A stretch of DNA of 31,629 nt from Dialister sp. UBA7295 (lineage in GTDB: Bacteria > Bacillota > Negativicutes > Veillonellales > Dialisteraceae). The notes beneath the pieces were generated by a model. That model saw only the letters and a program-made list of their open reading frames with translations, did not search any database and was not told the origin of the DNA. The position numbers and the translations under genes are program-made. The stretch is taken from the NCBI GenBank assembly GCA_002471975.1, contig DKQZ01000094.1, forward strand, positions 1 to 31,629. Direction: 5' to 3'. Of the stretch, positions 8,028 to 16,041 are shown piece by piece; position 1 is the stretch's first letter, and the number at the start of each line of letters is the position of its first letter.

Positions 8028-9308
8028 TTATTTCTTTTCTTCCAGATGCCGGAGTCCCTTGTCCGCAATATCTTTGCGATACTGGACGCCCCGCCAGTGA
8101 ATCTTTGAAACGCCTTCGTAGGCTTTTGCCTTCGCTTCAGACAGGGTCGGCGCCAGGGCTACCACATTCAGTACGCGGCCGCCATTGACGAGGAATTGTC
8201 CATGTCTTTTGACCGTGCCGGCATGGAAAACAATGCAGCCCGCTTTCTCTGCTTCTTCCAGACCGGAAATGACTTCTCCGGAAGAATGGGAGGCAGGATA
8301 CCCTTCGGATGCCATGACGACGTCAACGGCACAGCCTTTCTTCCATTTCACTTCTTCTTTGGTCAGTTTGCCGTGAACACAGTCCAGCATGACCTGGGCA
8401 AGATCACCATCAAAGAGGGGAAGTACGACTTCCGTTTCCGGATCGCCAAAGCGGCAGTTGAATTCAACGACTTTCGGTCCTTCGTCGGTAATCATGAGGC
8501 CTGCATAGAGGCAGCCGACGAAAGGATAGCCTTCTTTTTTCATGGCTACCACCATGGGACGGAGAATCTTGACTTTGACTTCGTCCATCATGTCATCGGT
8601 CATGACCGGTGCCGGGGCATAGGCGCCCATACCGCCGGTATTGGGTCCTTTATCACCGTCGAAAATGCGCTTGTGGTCCTGGGAGGAAATCATGGGGACT
8701 ACGGTGGTCCCATCGCAGAAGCAGAGGACCGATGCCTCTTCCCCTTCCATGAATTCTTCAATGACTACGGAACGGCCTGCGCCACCGAAGGAATGTCCTT
8801 CCAGCATATCCTTTACTGTCCCGATGGCTTCTTTTTCAGTTTGGGCGATAATGACGCCTTTGCCTGCGGCAAGGCCGTCCGCCTTGATGACAATCGGATA
8901 TTTCTGATTGGCTTTCAGGTATTCCACGGCCTTTTCTTCCTCGGTAAAGACTTCATAAGCCGCGGTTGGAACGCCGTATTTCTTCATCAGGTTCTTTGCA
9001 AAACCTTTGGAGCCTTCGATGCGGGCAGCCGCTTTGGAGGGTCCAAAGAAGGCCAGGCCCTTTTCGGCAAATTCATCAGCCAGCCCTTCGGTGAGGACGG
9101 TTTCCGGACCTGCCACTGTAAGGTCCACATTCATAAGTCTTGCAAAATCAATGATATCTTCATGGCCTTTCACGGGAATGAGGTGAGCCACGTCGCTCAT
9201 GCCGTCATTGCCCGGAATGGCATATACTTCAGTGACAGAAGGACTCTGTGCCAGTCTCCAGAGGAGGGCATGTTCCCTGCCGCCGCTGCCAATAACTAAT
9301 ACTTTCAT
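8028..9308 (-). CDS. purD: Phosphoribosylamine-glycine ligase (GAR synthetase) PurD
   Basis: Joins glycine to phosphoribosylamine with ATP, step 2 of purine synthesis. The 426-residue, full-length, single-domain protein begins with the N-terminal GSGGREHALLWRL motif. It has the ATP-grasp elements (PIVIKADGLAAGKGV, VVIEEFMEGEE), the QDHKR-GPNTGGMGAYAP loop and the metal/ATP motif NCRFGDPETEVVLP. Unlike some PurD proteins it has no PurM or PurN fusion. It is the last gene of the operon, 11 bp after purH and just before the terminator. Confidence 0.97.
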   Translation of the reverse strand: MKVLVIGSGGREHALLWRLAQSPSVTEVYAIPGNDGMSDVAHLIPVKGHEDIIDFARLMNVDLTVAGPETVLTEGLADEFAEKGLAFFGPSKAAARIEGSKGFAKNLMKKYGVPTAAYEVFTEEEKAVEYLKANQKYPIVIKADGLAAGKGVIIAQTEKEAIGTVKDMLEGHSFGGAGRSVVIEEFMEGEEASVLCFCDGTTVVPMISSQDHKRIFDGDKGPNTGGMGAYAPAPVMTDDMMDEVKVKILRPMVVAMKKEGYPFVGCLYAGLMITDEGPKVVEFNCRFGDPETEVVLPLFDGDLAQVMLDCVHGKLTKEEVKWKKGCAVDVVMASEGYPASHSSGEVISGLEEAEKAGCIVFHAGTVKRHGQFLVNGGRVLNVVALAPTLSEAKAKAYEGVSKIHWRGVQYRKDIADKGLRHLEEKK

Positions 9309-9319
9309 TTATACCTCTC

Positions 9320-10861
9320 TCAGCTGTGACGGAAATGTCTGTGGCCCGTGAATACCATGGCAATGCCGTACTTGTTTGCCATATCGATGGATTCCTGATC
9401 CCTGATGGAGCCGCCGGGCTGGATGACCGCAGTGATTCCTGCTTTGCCGGCTGCTTCAATGGTATCGCCGAAGGGGAAGAAGGCATCGGAGCCCATGACG
9501 GAGCCTTTTGCTTTTTCTCCGGCTTCCGCAATGGCGATATCTGCAGAGCCGACACGGTTCATCTGGCCTGCGCCGACACCCAGGGTGACATCTTTGCCGG
9601 TGAGGACGATGGCATTGGATTTGACGTGTTTGACGACTTTCCATGCAAATTCAAGGGCCTGCCATTCTTCTTCTGTCGGGGCACGGTCGGTGACGACTTT
9701 GCAGTCTTTTCTCGTTTCAGCGCTGTTGTCCGGAGTCTGTACAAGCAGGCCGCCGGAGACTTTATGAAGCTGAAGTTCTTCTTCGAAGGCGCCGGGTACT
9801 TCGATGAGGCGGATATTCTTCTTCGTTTCCAGGATATCGAGGGCTTCCCGGCTGAATTTCGGGGCCATGACGACTTCAAAGAAAATCGGTTTCATGGCTT
9901 TGGCAGTGGCTTCATCGCAGACCCGGTTCATGGCCACAATGCCGCCGAAAGCGGATTTGCTGTCCGCATTGAATGCCCGTTCAAAAGCATCGAGGGCATC
10001 TTTGCCAAGGGCTGCGCCGCAGGGGTTGGTGTGTTTCACGATAATGCAGGCCGGCTGGTCTTTCCATTCGCAGCAGAGATCCCAGGCTGCTTCCATATCC
10101 ACGATATTGTTGTAGGAAAGTTCCTTGCCATGGAGCTGTCTGGCTGCCGCAATGCCGCCTTTGGCTTCCGGGTCCTTATAGAAAGCTGCTTTCTGGTGCG
10201 GGTTTTCGCCATAACGGAGATCCTGCAGTTTGACGAAAGCCTTTGCATAGACGTCGGGAAGGACTTCTTTATTTCCTGTCACTTCTTTGGTGAGGTAGTC
10301 TGCGATGGCGCAGTCATAGAGACCGGTGTGGAGGAAAGCTTTCCGGGAAAGGCTCAGACGGAATTCTTCGTCCAGGGTGTCATTCCTGATCCGTTCCAGG
10401 ATTTCGCCATACTGGGAAGGATCCACCACGATGGTCACATATTTGTAATTCTTTGCTGCCGCGCGAACCATGGACGGGCCGCCGATATCGATATTTTCGA
10501 TGGCTTCCGCTCTGGTGACGTTCGGTTTTGCAATGGTTTCACGGAATGGATACAGGTTGACTGCCACCAGATCGATTCCTGTAATGCCATGTTCTTTCAT
10601 GGCTTTCACATGGTCCGGGTTATCGCGGATGGCCAGGATGCCCCCGTGGATTTTCGGATGCAGTGTCTTTACGCGGCCATCCATCATTTCAGGGAAACCG
10701 GTCACTTCGGAAACCGATTTCACCGGAACGCCGGCTGCCGCAATGGCTTTCATGGTACCGCCGGTAGAAATAATTTCCACACCCAGTTCATGAAGACCTT
10801 TAGCAAATTCAACAACCCCAGTCTTGTCGGAAACGCTGATCAGGGCTCTTTTTACTGCCAT
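9320..10861 (-). CDS. purH: Bifunctional AICAR transformylase / IMP cyclohydrolase PurH
   Basis: Catalyses the last two steps to IMP. The 513-residue protein has the N-terminal MGS-like cyclohydrolase domain (SDKTG at the start, STGGT, LHPKIHGGILA) and the C-terminal transformylase domain with RYGENPHQ (about 216-223) and the catalytic KHTNPCG (about 276-282). The ATG at 10861 has GGAGGAG about 7 bases upstream and matches the family start. A longer in-frame reading to 10942 is rejected. An 81-bp gap separates it from purN. Confidence 0.97.
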   Translation of the reverse strand: MAVKRALISVSDKTGVVEFAKGLHELGVEIISTGGTMKAIAAAGVPVKSVSEVTGFPEMMDGRVKTLHPKIHGGILAIRDNPDHVKAMKEHGITGIDLVAVNLYPFRETIAKPNVTRAEAIENIDIGGPSMVRAAAKNYKYVTIVVDPSQYGEILERIRNDTLDEEFRLSLSRKAFLHTGLYDCAIADYLTKEVTGNKEVLPDVYAKAFVKLQDLRYGENPHQKAAFYKDPEAKGGIAAARQLHGKELSYNNIVDMEAAWDLCCEWKDQPACIIVKHTNPCGAALGKDALDAFERAFNADSKSAFGGIVAMNRVCDEATAKAMKPIFFEVVMAPKFSREALDILETKKNIRLIEVPGAFEEELQLHKVSGGLLVQTPDNSAETRKDCKVVTDRAPTEEEWQALEFAWKVVKHVKSNAIVLTGKDVTLGVGAGQMNRVGSADIAIAEAGEKAKGSVMGSDAFFPFGDTIEAAGKAGITAVIQPGGSIRDQESIDMANKYGIAMVFTGHRHFRHS

Positions 10862-10942
10862 ATAGACTCCTCCTTTATATAAATTGATTTGATGAAATAT
10901 CAGAAGCGGAGGCTCCTGGGCCTTCCGCTTATCGTCACTCAT

Positions 10943-11560
10943 TTATTTTCCGTGCATTCCGAAAACGTGATGGCCTTCGATTTTAAGCCGGTCTGCGCAG
11001 AAGGCAGTGACCACACGCACGTAAGCCGGATGTTCCTGCTGAAGAATCCTGTCGGCCAGGGTATCTTCGGTATCATCATCATAAACCGGTACGGATACCT
11101 GGGTAATAATCGGTCCGTCATCCAGTCCCGTTCCTACGAAATGAACGGTACAGCCGGAGACTTTGACTCCCGCTTCCACGGCCTGGCGCTGGGCATGAAG
11201 TCCGCGGAAGGATGGCAGGAGGGCCGGGTGGATATTGATGATTTTATTTTCAAAGGCATGAATGAGATTTTCCCCGCAGATCCTCATGTAGCCTGCAAGG
11301 CAGATGAGGTCGGGGTTGTAGGATTTCGCTGCTTCCAGGATTTTTTCATTGAAATCAGCCTTGTCTCTGCAGGCTTTCATTTCAATGACCGTTGTCGGCA
11401 CATTCCAGCGTTCTGCGCGTTTGAGTACCTGCGCATCGGCATGGTCGCAGATGACGCCGATGACTTCCCCATTGACCGTACCATTGATGGCAGCTTCATG
11501 GATGGCTTCGGCATTGGAACCGCGGCCGGATGCGAAGATGAGGATTCTTTTTTTATTCAT
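10943..11560 (-). CDS. purN: GAR transformylase PurN
   Basis: Transfers a formyl group from 10-formyl-tetrahydrofolate to GAR. The 205-residue protein has the glycine-rich start FASGRGSNAEAI, the Asn-His pair in INIHPALLPSFRG and the catalytic Asp in VGTGLDDGPII, as in E. coli PurN. The ATG at 11560 is chosen because GGTGG lies 8 bases upstream; an ATG five codons earlier has no ribosome-binding site. Its first eight bases overlap the end of purM, suggesting coupled translation. Confidence 0.95.
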   Translation of the reverse strand: MNKKRILIFASGRGSNAEAIHEAAINGTVNGEVIGVICDHADAQVLKRAERWNVPTTVIEMKACRDKADFNEKILEAAKSYNPDLICLAGYMRICGENLIHAFENKIINIHPALLPSFRGLHAQRQAVEAGVKVSGCTVHFVGTGLDDGPIITQVSVPVYDDDTEDTLADRILQQEHPAYVRVVTAFCADRLKIEGHHVFGMHGK

Positions 11561-12611
11561 GGAAAAGACCACCATTCACGATGACGTCCTGATTTCCTTC
11601 GGTGATTTCGCCGACTTCGTAAACCGGTTCATCGATGGATTTCAGGATTTCCTTTGCCTTTTCCGCATTTTCACGGGAAAGGATGAGAAGCATGCCAAGG
11701 CCGCAGTTGTAGGTGCGGTACATTTCATGGGGTTCTACTCCCCCTTCCTTCATGAGGAACGGGAAAATGGGGAGGAGCGGCCATTTGTCCGCGTCCAGTA
11801 CGGCTCGGGTGCCCTTCGGGAGGACTCTCGGGATATTATCATAGAAACCGCCGCCCGTAATATGGACAAGTCCTTTGACCGTCGTGCCCTTGAGGACAGG
11901 GAGGACAGGCTTCGGATAGAGACGGGTCGGAGTGAGGAGCACTTCACCCAGGGGCTTTCCAAGGTCTCCATAGACTTTGGAAAGAGAAAGGCCGTTATCT
12001 TTAATGATGCGGCGAACCAGGGAATAGCCGTTGGAATGAACGCCGGTGGAAGGAAGGCCGAGAATCACGTCGCCGGGGGTAATGGTTTCTCCGGTGATGA
12101 GATCTTTCCGGTCCACGATACCTACAGCAAAGCCGGCCACATCATAGTCCCCCTTCGCATAGAAACCGGCCATTTCAGCCGTTTCGCCGCCCAGGAGGGC
12201 ACAGCCTGATTCAATGCAGGCATTGGCTACGCCTTTGACGATTTCTGCCATCAGTTCCGGTTCCAGTTTGCCGGTAGCGATATAGTCCAGGAAGAAGAGC
12301 GGTCTTGCACCCTGGACGAGGACATCATTGACGCTCATGGCCACACAGTCCTGTCCGATGGTATCATGAATTCCCATTTCAATGGCCAGGCGGAGCTTCG
12401 TTCCTACGCCGTCCGTACCGGAAACGAGGATCGGATCTTCCCCCATTTCATCTTTCAGGCGGAAGAGTCCGCCAAATCCGCCGATGTCTCCCATGACACC
12501 GCGGATATAGGTGGCCTGGACTGATTTCTTGATCAGTTCCACTTCCCGTTCACCGGCATCGATATCGACTCCGGCTTCCGCGTAAGTCAGGCCTTTTTTC
12601 TTTTCGCTCAT
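11553..12611 (-). CDS. purM: AIR synthetase PurM
   Basis: Phosphoribosylformylglycinamidine cyclo-ligase, which closes the imidazole ring with ATP. The 352-residue protein begins LTYAEAGVDIDAGE. It contains the family motif SGTDGVGTKLRLA, the VNDVLVQGARPLFFLDY segment, GGETAEMAGFY and the C-terminal HITGGGFYDNIPRVLP. A perfect GGAGGAAAT ribosome-binding site precedes the ATG, and the gap to purF is only 9 bp. Confidence 0.97.
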   Translation of the reverse strand: MSEKKKGLTYAEAGVDIDAGEREVELIKKSVQATYIRGVMGDIGGFGGLFRLKDEMGEDPILVSGTDGVGTKLRLAIEMGIHDTIGQDCVAMSVNDVLVQGARPLFFLDYIATGKLEPELMAEIVKGVANACIESGCALLGGETAEMAGFYAKGDYDVAGFAVGIVDRKDLITGETITPGDVILGLPSTGVHSNGYSLVRRIIKDNGLSLSKVYGDLGKPLGEVLLTPTRLYPKPVLPVLKGTTVKGLVHITGGGFYDNIPRVLPKGTRAVLDADKWPLLPIFPFLMKEGGVEPHEMYRTYNCGLGMLLILSRENAEKAKEILKSIDEPVYEVGEITEGNQDVIVNGGLFHE

Positions 12612-12620
12612 ATTTCCTCC

Positions 12621-14042
12621 TTATTCCTCATCTTCCATGCTGCCAAGCCCGTTGTGGGGAACCGGTTCCGGATAGACCCCGTCGAAGCAGGCAAAGCACA
12701 TGTCTGTCGCTTTAATATGGGAAATAGATTCTGCCAGTCCTTCCTGGGACAGGTAATGAAGGGCGTCGGCGCCAATCATTTTGCAGATTTCTTCTGTCGA
12801 ATACTTGGCTGCGATCAGCTGCTTTCTTTCTGCCGTATCGATGCCGAAGAAGCAGGGATAGCGGACAGGCGGCGAACTGATGCAGAGTTTGATTTCTTTT
12901 GCTCCCGCATTCTTGAGAAGGTTGATGATGATACCGCTCGTGGTACCGCGGACAATGGAATCGTCCACGAGGATGATCCGCTTCCCTTCCACATTCATGC
13001 GGATGGGATTCAGTTTCATGCGGACGGCCCGTTCCCTCTTTTTCTGGCCCGGCTGGATGAAGGTGCGGCCCATATATTTATTTTTCAGAAGGCCTTCCAC
13101 AAAGGGAATCCCAGAAGCCTGTGCATAGCCCAGGGCGGCCACGTTGCCGGAATCCGGCACGCTCATGACCACATCCCCTTCATAATGGGTCTCTTCCCAG
13201 AGTTTCCTACCCATATTGAGACGGGCCTGATAAATGTCCTGGCCGTTCATAATGGAGTCCGGACGGGCGAAATAAATATATTCAAAGGAACAGATGCCGT
13301 GACGGTGGGATTCCACGGGGCAGTACATGGTGGAATGGACGCCTTCATCATTGATGCAGACAATTTCACCGGGAAGCACATCTCTCACAAACGTGGCATC
13401 GATGGCATCGAGGGCAGGCGTTTCAGAGGCAAGGACCCAGCCTTTTTCCGTCTTCCCGATGACGAGAGGACGATAGCCGAAAGGATCCCGGCAGCCATAA
13501 ATGGCATCATTCGTGCAGGCCACGATGGCATAGGCCCCATGGATTTCATCCATGAGTTCCAGGAATTTCTCTTCCATGGACGGGCTGCGGCTTCTGGCCA
13601 GGAGTTTGATGATGACTTCCGTATCCATGGAGGTGGAGAAGGTATTTCCTTCCAGAAGCAGGCGGCGGCGGAGATTTTTCGTATTCACCAGGTTGCCGTT
13701 ATGAGCCAGGGCAATGGGACCGGTGATGCTGTCTGCCTGGAGAGGCTGCACATTGACGGGAATGGAAGAACCGGTGGTGGAGTAGCGCACATGACCGATG
13801 CCGATGTGGCCTTCCATCTGGGGAGGATTCCGGAATACTTCGGTGACGAGGCCCATGGCCTTGAAGGTTTCCATTTGTTTTCCGTCGGAAACAGTGATGC
13901 CGGCACTTTCCTGGCCTCTGTGCTGCAGGGCAAAGATACCGTAGTAGGTTTCGTAAAACGCCGACAGTTCCCGGTCGAAGATGCCGAAAACGCCGCATTC
14001 TTCATGGGGTTTGTCGTCGTAAACGTCCATATTTCTATACAT
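12621..14042 (-). CDS. purF: Amidophosphoribosyltransferase PurF, iron-sulfur type with propeptide
   Basis: First committed step: PRPP plus glutamine gives phosphoribosylamine. It is a Bacillus-type enzyme. Residues before Cys16 (EECGVFGIF) would be a propeptide removed to expose the N-terminal catalytic Cys. The PRPP loop IILVDDSIVRGTTS is intact. Cysteines at the four positions of the B. subtilis [4Fe-4S] cluster are seen: in GICSFEYIYFARPDS, in RYPCFFGID, and the pair in MCFACFDG. 473 residues. The ATG at 14042 has AGGAG 9 bases upstream. Established for that family: the cluster makes the enzyme oxygen-labile and tied to turnover. Confidence 0.96.
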   Translation of the reverse strand: MYRNMDVYDDKPHEECGVFGIFDRELSAFYETYYGIFALQHRGQESAGITVSDGKQMETFKAMGLVTEVFRNPPQMEGHIGIGHVRYSTTGSSIPVNVQPLQADSITGPIALAHNGNLVNTKNLRRRLLLEGNTFSTSMDTEVIIKLLARSRSPSMEEKFLELMDEIHGAYAIVACTNDAIYGCRDPFGYRPLVIGKTEKGWVLASETPALDAIDATFVRDVLPGEIVCINDEGVHSTMYCPVESHRHGICSFEYIYFARPDSIMNGQDIYQARLNMGRKLWEETHYEGDVVMSVPDSGNVAALGYAQASGIPFVEGLLKNKYMGRTFIQPGQKKRERAVRMKLNPIRMNVEGKRIILVDDSIVRGTTSGIIINLLKNAGAKEIKLCISSPPVRYPCFFGIDTAERKQLIAAKYSTEEICKMIGADALHYLSQEGLAESISHIKATDMCFACFDGVYPEPVPHNGLGSMEDEE

Positions 14043-14126
14043 TACAGAATTCTCCTGTCTTAACTATATGGGTGCCGGGAATTCCCGGGAGGGACTTGCC
14101 CCCTGATTTCTGTAGATCAGTAGATA

Positions 14127-14990
14127 TCAGAATTTTTCTCCGGTCAGGAGTTCATAGGCTTCTTTGTAAAGGGCATTGGTCTTGTCGATGATTTCCTGGG
14201 GAACGGTATCACCGGGGTTTGCTTTCAGGTAGTCCCGGACGAACTGTTTATCATAGGAAGGCTGGCCGTGGCCTGCTTCATAACCCTTTGCCGGCCAGAA
14301 GCGGGAGTTGTCCGGAGTCAGCATTTCATCGCCGAGAACGATATTTCCTTCTTCATCCAGGCCGAATTCAAATTTCGTATCCGCAATGATGATGCCTTTT
14401 TTGAGGGCATAGTCAGCGCATTTGTTGTAAAGAGCGAGGGTCAGTTCAGACAGTTTTTCCATGTATTCTTTGCCTTTGCCGGGGAAGAATTTTTCTACCC
14501 ATGCAACGCCTTCTTCCATGGAAATATTCTGGTCATGTTCGCCGGTCGGAGCCTTGGTGGAAGGAGTGAAAATCGGCTGCGGGAGCTTCTGGCATTCTTT
14601 CAGGCCTTCCGGCAGCTGAATGCCGCAGACTTTGCCGTCTTTCTGATAACCTTCCCAGCCGGAGCCGGTGATATAGCCGCGAACAATGCATTCGACGGGA
14701 ATCATGTTCAGCTTCATGGTCTTCATGGCACGGCCTTCGAATTCAGGGGTCTGGAAGAATTCAGGCATATCTTTGGTATCGATGGAAATCATGTGGTTCG
14801 GAACGATGTCACGGGTGTGATCGAACCAGAATTTGGACATGCGGTTCAGGACGGCCCCTTTTTCCGGAATCGGGCATTTCAGGATGTTGTCGAAGGCGGA
14901 AATACGGTCGGTGCAGACCATAACAAGGCTGTCACCAAGGTCATACAGTTCACGGACTTTACCGGATTTGAATGGTTTGTATTCTTTCAT
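14127..14990 (-). CDS. purC: SAICAR synthetase PurC
   Basis: Condenses CAIR with aspartate using ATP. The 287-residue protein has the N-terminal SGKVRELYDLGDSLVMVCTDRISAFD, the VPVECIVRGY-like segment (IPVECIVRGYITGSGW), IADTKFEFG and DEMLTPDNSRFWP. It has an AGGAGATC ribosome-binding site. It lies 35 bp after purE and 84 bp before purF. That gap contains the 14-bp palindrome CCGGGAATTCCCGG (14075-14088), which is not followed by a T-run. Confidence 0.97.
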   Translation of the reverse strand: MKEYKPFKSGKVRELYDLGDSLVMVCTDRISAFDNILKCPIPEKGAVLNRMSKFWFDHTRDIVPNHMISIDTKDMPEFFQTPEFEGRAMKTMKLNMIPVECIVRGYITGSGWEGYQKDGKVCGIQLPEGLKECQKLPQPIFTPSTKAPTGEHDQNISMEEGVAWVEKFFPGKGKEYMEKLSELTLALYNKCADYALKKGIIIADTKFEFGLDEEGNIVLGDEMLTPDNSRFWPAKGYEAGHGQPSYDKQFVRDYLKANPGDTVPQEIIDKTNALYKEAYELLTGEKF

Positions 14991-15025
14991 GACTGATCTC
15001 CTTTTATAAGACTATCGTAGAAATA

Positions 15026-15517
15026 TTATTTCCCCAGTTCAGCCTGGAGTTTTGCATCTTTTTCGTAAATTTCCTTTGCCGCCTTTTCGCGGTAAGCTTT
15101 GTACTTTTCAAAGAGGGCCGGTTCGGAAACGGCACCGATTTCGATGGCCAGGAAGGCCGCATTTTTCGTGCCGTCAATAGCTACCGTGGCTACCGGGATC
15201 CCGGAAGGCATCTGCACGATGGAGAAAAGGGCATCCATGCCGTCCAGTTTAGCGCCGGAAAGCGGTACTCCGATCACCGGTTTTAAAGTCAGGCTGGCAA
15301 CAACTCCCGGAAGAGCAGCAGCCATACCGGCACCGGCGATAAAAGCTCCAACCCCTTTCTTTTCTTCTGCTGCCACGAAATCGGCCAGTTTCTTTGGCGT
15401 ACGGTGGGCGGAAGCAATAGTTACGTCATAGGTGACTCCAAAGTCATCAAGAATGCCGAAAGCCTTCTTCATGACCGGTAAATCGGAATCACTGCCCATA
15501 ACAATTCCAACATGCAT
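15026..15517 (-). CDS. purE: N5-CAIR mutase PurE (class I)
   Basis: Moves the carboxyl group of N5-CAIR to C4. The 163-residue protein has GSDSDLP, SAHRTP and the class-I signature AGMAAALPGVVAS followed by PVIGVPLSG and SIVQMPSGIPVATVAI. The animal/class-II version would lack these. The start at 15517 is chosen over one 11 codons earlier because GAAGGAA is 6 bases upstream and the protein then begins at its first strand. It opens the purECFMNHD operon, about 30 bp after an intrinsic terminator. purK, purL, purQ, purS and purB are not in the window, so they must lie elsewhere if present. Confidence 0.95.
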   Translation of the reverse strand: MHVGIVMGSDSDLPVMKKAFGILDDFGVTYDVTIASAHRTPKKLADFVAAEEKKGVGAFIAGAGMAAALPGVVASLTLKPVIGVPLSGAKLDGMDALFSIVQMPSGIPVATVAIDGTKNAAFLAIEIGAVSEPALFEKYKAYREKAAKEIYEKDAKLQAELGK

Positions 15518-15548
15518 GGTATTCCTTCCCTTCTTGAGGCAGAACCTC

Positions 15549-15590
15549 AAAAAAAATCTCCCCTGCCCGCTTTAACGCAGGCAAAAGGAG
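15549..15590 (-). terminator. Intrinsic terminator or attenuator directly before purE
   Basis: On the minus strand CTCC... (from 15590) pairs with ...GGGGAG (to 15558) through 13 base pairs with one bulged T and a TTAAA-type loop, followed by A and eight T's (15549-15556). Any transcript from the promoter at 15783-15811 must read through it to reach purE. It therefore either ends a separate small RNA or attenuates the pur operon. Confidence 0.85.
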
Positions 15591-15694
15591 CCTTCTTCAC
15601 ATATGAACGGAACGTTGACAGATAGAGAAAGAGCATAGCCAAAAAAAGACTTCCAGCCTTTGATGCCTTTAGAAATACAGATTTCGTAAGACAT
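15572..15694 (-). CDS. Possible 40-residue leader ORF in the pur leader
   Basis: An ATG at 15694 preceded by AAAGGGGAGAG opens a 40-codon frame ending in TAA inside the loop of the terminator before purE. The peptide starts MSYEICISKGIKGWKSFFGY and has no recognised family or striking amino-acid run. Stop placement in the terminator would suit an attenuation peptide. It may equally be chance, since this segment is also the folded part of the candidate small RNA. Confidence 0.2.
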   Translation of the reverse strand: MSYEICISKGIKGWKSFFGYALSLSVNVPFICEEGSFCLR

Positions 15695-15776
15695 GGCAGC
15701 TCTCCCCTTTGAGATAAAAAAGCCTGCGCCTTACCCATGCACAAGCCTGAATTTCTCCGTCTATTTCCGACGTTCC
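15609..15776 (-). ncRNA. Structured leader RNA with paired ends (6S-like candidate)
   Basis: The predicted transcription start, G15776 (7 bases after the -10), begins GGAACGT, which pairs exactly with ACGTTCC at 15615-15609. The stem continues inward with ATAGA/TCTGT (15764-15760 with 15622-15618) and GAGAAA/TTTCTC (15757-15752 with 15630-15625). This gives a long, interrupted closing helix around a largely open centre and an RNA of about 168 nt. That plan and size are those of 6S RNA, which lies next to purK in some cyanobacteria. No primary-sequence match is claimed. The alternative is a pur-operon attenuator leader. No guanine, PRPP or ZTP riboswitch core was seen. Confidence 0.45.
15716..15746 (-). 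terminator. Early terminator-like hairpin in the pur leader
   Basis: GCTTGTGC (15746-15739) pairs with GCGCAGGC (15729-15722) over all eight positions including two G-U pairs. The loop has nine bases and six T's follow (15721-15716). It would stop transcription about 60 nt after the start, or it may be a side hairpin of the leader RNA. Confidence 0.4.
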
Positions 15777-15782
15777 TTAATC

Positions 15783-15811
15783 ATTCTAATATTAAAAAAT
15801 TCTCTTGTCAA
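15783..15811 (-). promoter_or_regulatory. Promoter of the pur leader/operon
   Basis: TTGACA (complement at 15806-15811), a 17-bp spacer and TAGAAT (15783-15788) on the minus strand. It is the only strong promoter seen upstream of purE. Confidence 0.8.
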
Positions 15812-15983
15812 TGAATTTTAATCCCCCAATGGTCCGACAGCGTCTGATGGTTTAAATTATAATTAAAATTTAAAAATATTATTTTTAATCGTTCATTTAA
15901 GTGATTTATTTCTAATTGCATTCATGGAATTTTAATCTTTATGCAATCCACAGCCTTTCAAATTTCAATTCTTCTCCTTCCAT

Positions 15984-16012
15984 TTGCAGGAACCTTCCAC
16001 AGGGTATATAAT
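15984..16012 (+). promoter_or_regulatory. Promoter of dusB
   Basis: TTGCAG (15984-15989), a 17-bp spacer and TATAAT (16007-16012), 29 bp before the dusB start. About 170 bp of very AT-rich DNA separates it from the divergent pur promoter. Confidence 0.7.
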
Positions 16013-16041
16013 CATTTTCGTAAATTTTCAGGAGGAAATCC

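Noticed and set aside
9326..10882. Long plus-strand reading frame (about 518 codons) opposite purH
   Set aside because: It is an antisense shadow of purH, whose motifs and ribosome-binding site are unambiguous; the antisense product shows no recognisable domain. The same applies to long antisense frames opposite phoR, purD, purF, tilS and the M20 gene.
15026..15517. Class II (PurK-independent) PurE, suggested by the absence of purK
   Set aside because: The sequence has class-I signatures (AGMAAALPG, SIVQMPSGIPVATVAI); purK is probably located elsewhere.
15547..15744. 65-codon minus-strand frame in the pur leader
   Set aside because: No ribosome-binding site at its start, atypical composition, and it overlaps the terminator and structured RNA; the 40-codon frame in another phase has the better start signal.
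15549..15811. Guanine, PRPP or ZTP riboswitch in front of purE
   Set aside because: None of the conserved core strings of these classes could be found in the leader.
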